A DNA stretch of 9,784 bases, from positions 1 through 9,784 of the forward strand of contig JAQCAK010000040.1 in assembly GCA_027621895.1 (NCBI GenBank), read 5' to 3'. Shown here one piece after another: positions 6,795-9,784 of this stretch (within the stretch, counting starts at the first letter, position 1; every line of letters starts with the position of its first letter). Under the pieces are notes generated by a model. The model searched no databases. It was not told the DNA's origin and was given only the letters and a program-made list of their open reading frames with translations. Both the position numbers and the translations under genes were made by a program. This DNA comes from Pseudomonadota bacterium (GTDB lineage Bacteria; Pseudomonadota; Gammaproteobacteria; Pseudomonadales; Azotimanducaceae).

Positions 6795-7811
6795 CTAACG
6801 CCGCCTGCAACCCGGAAATGCGCAGAGCATTTCAAACACCAGGTTGGCCGCCAGCAGGGCGGTATTGCCGGACGGGTCATAGGGCGGCGAAACCTCGACG
6901 AGGTCCGCTCCGATGAGGTTCAGGCCGTGACAACCCCGGATAATCTCAAGCCCCTGGCTGCCGCTCAGGCCGCCAGGTTCCGGGGTTCCGGTCCCCGGCG
7001 CAACAGAGGGGTCGAGGCCGTCAATATCAAAGGACAGGTACACCGGTTGGTCAGGTCCCAGTCTTGAGCGAATGCTCTCCATCAGCGGCGACAGTGACTG
7101 ATACCAGCAGGCTTCTGCGGGCACAACCTGCACCCCCTGCCGCTGCGCCCATTCAAAGTCGTCAGCAGCATAACCCGTCGCTCTTAAACCAACCTGGACC
7201 ATGAGCGAAGGATCTATGAGTTCCTCTTCAATGGCCCGTCGAAAAATGGTGCCGTGGGTGATTCGTTCGCCAAACATGTCATCGTTCATATCGGCATGGG
7301 CATCCACATGAATCAAAGCCAGCTTGCCGAAACGCTTCGCCTGCGCCCGCAGGATGGGCAGCGTCACCGTATGATCACCGCCCAGTGATACGGTCTTCAG
7401 GCCACGATCCAGCAGCGCGTGAAAGTGTGCTTCGATAATGCCTATGGATTTCTCGAGGCTGTAGGCATTCAGCGCAACGTCGCCGAGGTCTGCCACCTGA
7501 AAGGAGTCAAAAGGCGCGGCTCCGGTAGCCATGTTGTAGGGCCTGATCAGCACGGATTCTGAACGAATCTGGCGAGGACCATAACGTGAACCCGCGCGGT
7601 TGCTGGTACCGATATCAAGCGGAACTCCAACGATACCAATATCTGTCTGCTCTGAAGTCGTGGCAACCGGTAGCCGAAACATGCTGGCGATGCCGCCAAA
7701 GCGGGGCATTTCGTTGCCGGATAGCGGCTGATTAAAATCTGAAATGCCGCAGCTTAAACATAAATCCGGGGACGGTTCACCTGTTTTTTGGGCTGGGCTG
7801 GGCTGGGTCAA
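6795..7811 (-). CDS. gbuA: guanidinobutyrase-type ureohydrolase (agmatinase/arginase family)
   Basis: Cytosolic Mn-dependent ureohydrolase, probably cleaving 4-guanidinobutyrate to GABA and urea. The motifs NEMPRFGG, VGVPLDIGTS, RPYNMATGAAPFDS and SPPYDPSGNT closely match Pseudomonas GbuA, more than plain agmatinase; guanidinopropionase or another guanidino acid remains possible. Metal ligands are all present: His147 (GGDH), Asp170, His172 and Asp174 (DAHAD), and Asp261 and Asp263 (DIDGLDP). From TTG 7811 it is 338 aa, about 20 residues longer than GbuA at the N-terminus. The extension contains LCLSCG and has no homologue that I recognise. There is no ATG or GTG before Met35 (in MPRFGG), so the TTG start is likely but not certain. 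The gene lies 25 nt behind the 30-codon membrane peptide ORF, probably in one CRP-controlled operon. It converges with znuD, 24 nt apart, without an obvious terminator. Confidence 0.88.
   Translation of the reverse strand: MTQPSPAQKTGEPSPDLCLSCGISDFNQPLSGNEMPRFGGIASMFRLPVATTSEQTDIGIVGVPLDIGTSNRAGSRYGPRQIRSESVLIRPYNMATGAAPFDSFQVADLGDVALNAYSLEKSIGIIEAHFHALLDRGLKTVSLGGDHTVTLPILRAQAKRFGKLALIHVDAHADMNDDMFGERITHGTIFRRAIEEELIDPSLMVQVGLRATGYAADDFEWAQRQGVQVVPAEACWYQSLSPLMESIRSRLGPDQPVYLSFDIDGLDPSVAPGTGTPEPGGLSGSQGLEIIRGCHGLNLIGADLVEVSPPYDPSGNTALLAANLVFEMLCAFPGCRRR
7790..7807 (+). other. G-quadruplex motif at the start of gbuA
   Basis: GGGCT three times followed by GGG: four G3 tracts separated by uniform 2-nt loops, a canonical G-quadruplex-forming sequence. 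The G-rich strand is the plus strand, which is the template strand of gbuA. It covers codons 2-8, directly after the putative TTG start. A DNA quadruplex here could impede RNA polymerase; the mRNA carries the C-rich complement. Confidence 0.7.
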
Positions 7812-7836
7812 GTGAACCGCCCCCGAAAGCCGACGA

Positions 7837-7929
7837 CTAGAAAAGATGGACTCCCAGCAGGTAGATGAAGGCGATCAGGCCTGTGAGGTTAACGTACTCG
7901 GTGAGCTGCATCCTGCCAGTTTGTTCCAT
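7837..7929 (-). CDS. 30-aa single-span membrane peptide
   Basis: A short ORF of 30 codons plus TAG. It reads M-E-Q-T-G-R then MQLTEYVNLTGLI and AFIYLLGVHLF, ending at once after the hydrophobic stretch. Residues about 13-30 form one transmembrane helix, and the first 12 carry polar and charged residues. The Shine-Dalgarno site GGAGGG (7938-7943) stands 8 nt before ATG, an excellent context. Upstream lie a -10 box and two CRP-type sites spaced as for a class II promoter, which places this ORF first on the transcript, 25 nt ahead of gbuA. It may be a small membrane protein acting with a transporter or sensor, or a leader peptide tuning gbuA translation. I recognise no family. Reality of translation is inferred from these signals. 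Confidence 0.68.
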   Translation of the reverse strand: MEQTGRMQLTEYVNLTGLIAFIYLLGVHLF

Positions 7930-7965
7930 GACTCGGTCCCTCCAGGACACTGATCGTTGAAAACC

Positions 7966-7971
7966 ATTAGA
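7966..7971 (-). promoter_or_regulatory. -10 box of the small-peptide/gbuA promoter
   Basis: TCTAAT on the minus strand matches TATAAT at five of six positions. Counting 7 nt downstream puts transcription start at 7959, giving a 29-nt leader before ATG 7929. The centre of the nearer CRP-type site (8000.5) then falls at exactly -41.5. The absence of a good -35 box agrees with an activator-dependent promoter. Confidence 0.6.
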
Positions 7972-7992
7972 GCGTGTTTATTTGGGTATTAA

Positions 7993-8008
7993 TGTGAACC
8001 CGGTCACA
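7993..8008 (-). promoter_or_regulatory. CRP/Vfr-type site, promoter-proximal
   Basis: TGTGA-N6-TCACA with both half-sites exact. It is centred at -41.5 relative to the start inferred from the TCTAAT box, the standard class II activation position. A role in control of the minus-strand peptide/gbuA unit is inferred; guanidino-compound catabolism is a plausible target for cAMP-linked carbon control. Confidence 0.75.
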
Positions 8009-8031
8009 CCCGCCACAGTGTTTCTCGTTTT

Positions 8032-8047
8032 TGTGAGCCCCATCACA
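8032..8047 (-). promoter_or_regulatory. CRP/Vfr-type site, distal
   Basis: A second exact TGTGA-N6-TCACA, flanked by T and A runs (TT before, AA after) as in the full CRP consensus. Its centre is 39 bp from the first site, at about -80.5. Tandem sites at these positions suggest two CRP dimers acting together. It lies just beyond the 3' end of the helical-protein gene (stop at 8075), so it could only serve the downstream minus-strand unit. Confidence 0.75.
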
Positions 8048-8074
8048 AACCACGATCCAGAAAGTCTGAACGCG

Positions 8075-8308
8075 CTACAGCCGCGATTTGATCCTTCTGT
8101 AGGCTTCAGCGAGTTCTTCTGCAATGACATTAACGGTCTGACGGGTCTCCTCCGCTGCACTACCCAGCCTGTCTTCCATCTGCTCGAATCTGGGCTCGAG
8201 TTCTTCCCACTCGTCTTTCAACTCTGCTTTGGCAAGATGTATCTGAACCCGGATTTCATCGCGCAGGGTCTTCAGGTTTTCAACTGCTTTATCAAGATCA
8301 TCCGACAT
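8075..8308 (-). CDS. small helical (coiled-coil) hypothetical protein
   Basis: A 77-aa soluble protein with no membrane span or cysteine. It is almost wholly predicted helix, with alternating charged and aliphatic residues (KAVENLKTLRDEIRVQIHLAKAELKDEW, split by EELEP near residue 38, then RFEQMEDRLGSAAEETRQTVNVIAEELAEAYRRIKSRL). It is likely a helical hairpin or dimeric coiled coil. I start it at ATG 8308, which has GGAG about 8 nt upstream, rather than the earlier in-frame start at 8353, which would add a basic segment lacking a ribosome site. I do not recognise the family, and the function is unknown. It lies upstream of the CRP-controlled unit and is transcribed in the same direction, so read-through is possible. 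Confidence 0.75.
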   Translation of the reverse strand: MSDDLDKAVENLKTLRDEIRVQIHLAKAELKDEWEELEPRFEQMEDRLGSAAEETRQTVNVIAEELAEAYRRIKSRL

Positions 8309-8367
8309 CTGACTGCTCCGTTTGTTATGTGATCGCACAATACCATGTAACACAGAGAGGAAAATTG

Positions 8368-8559
8368 ATGTCGCTCAAGCCCGACTGTTGCGTGCCGGGG
8401 ATTCAGATCGAGTCCAACAGCACCGCAACAACGGCTTCTGCAGGAACGTGGAATCCAGGGAAACCCCTGCCCGCGGCTCTTCCGGCCCTGCAGAAAATCA
8501 CGAAAACCTGTCCCAGAGTCTTTTTCTGGAGCCCACTACACGACAACCGTCGGTCGTGA
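8368..8559 (+). CDS. doubtful 63-aa ORF before the P450 gene
   Basis: ATG 8368 has AGAGAGG 8-9 nt upstream, and its first 20 codons are strongly GC-ending, as expected for a coding frame here. The product (MSLKPDCCVPGIQIESNS..., ending HDNRRS) has paired cysteines and a proline-rich middle, but no domain, signal peptide or membrane span that I recognise. It is divergent from the helical-protein gene, 59 nt away, and ends 58 nt before the P450 start. It could be a real small protein, a remnant of a longer gene, or chance. The remainder of 8309-8617 shows only a CCTCC/GGAGG hairpin (8579-8589) whose right arm looks like a ribosome site but has no start codon at proper distance. Confidence 0.35.
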   Translation: MSLKPDCCVPGIQIESNSTATTASAGTWNPGKPLPAALPALQKITKTCPRVFFWSPLHDNRRS

Positions 8560-8617
8560 GACACTTGCCTGCCAGCCTCCTTGCGGAGGAAAACGTTCCA
8601 GGAGTAATCCGAGAGCC

Positions 8618-9784
8618 ATGACAACCCTGCCTTACAACCTGCTGGAAGACGAGACACGGGAGTGTCCGTTCAAGTATTTTCAGGCGATTCGCCAGTCAGA
8701 CAACCCCGTCTATTTCATGCCTGAAATCGGCGCCTGGTACATCAGCCGATATGAGGATGTCCGCTATATCAAGAAGCATCCCGAACTGTTCAGCAATGAT
8801 ATCTACACTCACAGTCAACGCGGGCAGGTCCGCAATGTGGCAGAAGAGTATAAAAGTGCCAACGGCTGGGCCCGGGTATCGACCCTGCAGCGGACTGACC
8901 CACCCGTCCATACCCGATATCGCAATCTGATCAACCACACTTTTTCCGTCAAGCGCATTCGGGGTATGACTGAATACGTGGAGACCGTCGTCAACGACCT
9001 GATCGACCGGTTCATTGATCAACAGGACTTCGATTTCATGAAGGACTTCGCGGTCCCGCTTCCCTGTACCGTTATTGCCGACCAGCTTGGAGTTCCCCGG
9101 GATCGCATCTGGAAACTGAAAGAATGGTCTGACGCGATGCTGGCGCCGGGTGGCGGTTTCGTCAACGAGGATGAGGCAGTTGAATGCGCAAAGCTGGTGG
9201 TCGAAGCGCAGCACTTTTTTGCCGAGGTCATTGAGGCACGGCGAGAATCACCGGAGGACGACATCATCAGCGACCTGGTTCAGGCGAAGATCCAGGACGG
9301 CGAAAACTCTGACCCCAGGCCGCTCGACATGTTCGAACTTCAGGATCTCCTGGACCAGCTGCTGACCGGTGGCAATGAAACAACAACCAATGCCATCGGT
9401 TCTGCCATGATGCTGCTGCTGCAGCGACCCGGACTGATGGAACAACTGAGGGAAGACCCGAACCTGTTGCGCAACTTCCTGGAGGAATCCCTGCGGTATG
9501 AAACAGATTATGGCACTTTAAAAGGCGTTGTCGTCAGGGATACTGAACTGGCAGGGGTCCGACTGCCCCGCGGCTCAGTTATTGCTTTGGGTTACGCATC
9601 TGCGAATCGTGACGAGAAGATCTTTGATGATCCGGAATCCTTTGATCCACAAAGACAGAAAGCAGGAGCGCACCTGGCTTTCGGATCTGGCCCACATCAC
9701 TGTCCGGGCGCGCCACTGGCACGGCAGGAAATGTACAGCGCCTTCAGGATTCTTCTGCACCGCCTGGGGAACATCCGCACCCGG
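8618..9784 (+). CDS. cytochrome P450 (3' end outside window)
   Basis: A bacterial class I type soluble P450 monooxygenase, 389 codons visible; typical members have about 400-420, so some 20-30 residues are missing. The I-helix oxygen-activation motif is GGNETTT (Gly251-Gly252-Asn253-Glu254-Thr255-Thr256), with Gly where Ala is commoner. The K-helix ExxR motif is Glu290-Ser-Leu-Arg293. The heme loop FGSGPHHCPG places the cysteine ligand at Cys362, followed by APLARQE. Earlier, HTRYRNLINHTFS matches the C-helix region (HxxxR variant) of the family. No ferredoxin or ferredoxin reductase gene is visible nearby, so the redox partner is elsewhere. The substrate cannot be inferred. GGAG at 8601-8604 lies rather far (13 nt) from ATG; GAGAG is close (2 nt). 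Confidence 0.95.
   Translation, partial: MTTLPYNLLEDETRECPFKYFQAIRQSDNPVYFMPEIGAWYISRYEDVRYIKKHPELFSNDIYTHSQRGQVRNVAEEYKSANGWARVSTLQRTDPPVHTRYRNLINHTFSVKRIRGMTEYVETVVNDLIDRFIDQQDFDFMKDFAVPLPCTVIADQLGVPRDRIWKLKEWSDAMLAPGGGFVNEDEAVECAKLVVEAQHFFAEVIEARRESPEDDIISDLVQAKIQDGENSDPRPLDMFELQDLLDQLLTGGNETTTNAIGSAMMLLLQRPGLMEQLREDPNLLRNFLEESLRYETDYGTLKGVVVRDTELAGVRLPRGSVIALGYASANRDEKIFDDPESFDPQRQKAGAHLAFGSGPHHCPGAPLARQEMYSAFRILLHRLGNIRTR

Noticed and set aside
8326..8340. TGTGATCGCACA near 8330 as a third CRP site
   Set aside because: Half-sites are too close and the second lacks the TCACA sequence.
8322..8621. 99-codon plus-strand ORF running into the P450 start
   Set aside because: Its start lies in the leader of the divergent helical-protein gene without a ribosome site, and it competes with the better-placed 63-aa frame.

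Overview
This window looks like a chromosomal segment of a gammaproteobacterium. The codons are GC-rich, Shine-Dalgarno sites are conventional, and two promoter-proximal sites match sigma-54 and CRP/Vfr consensus. The recognisable proteins (type I GAPDH, PurU, HinT, a ZnuD-type TonB receptor, a GbuA-type ureohydrolase) resemble families common in Pseudomonas-like and marine gammaproteobacteria. No rRNA, tRNA, CRISPR, transposase or integrase gene is visible. Species cannot be named from the sequence.

Left part (1-2595, plus strand): a tight operon of three genes. The first, cut by the window edge, is a GAPDH homologue that has lost its catalytic cysteine and the main phosphate-binding residues. 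It overlaps (ATGA) a complete, fully equipped GAPDH, which is followed after 2 nt by purU, formyl-THF deformylase. A pseudoenzyme coupled to an active paralogue suggests a mixed or regulated GAPDH complex.

Middle (2596-4439): the 162-nt gap after purU holds a long imperfect inverted repeat with a second hairpin inside it, then a near-perfect sigma-54 promoter driving a 172-aa 2TM/coiled-coil membrane protein. A convergent small zinc-ribbon membrane protein follows. Then comes a plus-strand HIT hydrolase overlapping a small exported CxxC protein.

Zinc receptor (4440-6770): after a short palindrome-bearing gap lies a TonB-dependent receptor with two histidine-rich loops, one encoded by an exact 12-bp tandem repeat. 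With the exported CxxC/His protein upstream, this looks like a metal (probably zinc) acquisition unit.

Right part (6795-9784): a minus-strand guanidinobutyrase-type ureohydrolase is preceded by an unlisted 30-codon ORF for a single-span membrane peptide with a strong ribosome site. Upstream of it lie a TCTAAT -10 box and two exact TGTGA-N6-TCACA sites, which fall at -41.5 and -80.5 of the inferred start: a textbook CRP class II layout. A perfect four-tract G-quadruplex motif overlaps the first codons of the ureohydrolase. Further right are a minus-strand small helical protein, a doubtful 63-aa plus-strand ORF, and a cytochrome P450 that runs off the window end.
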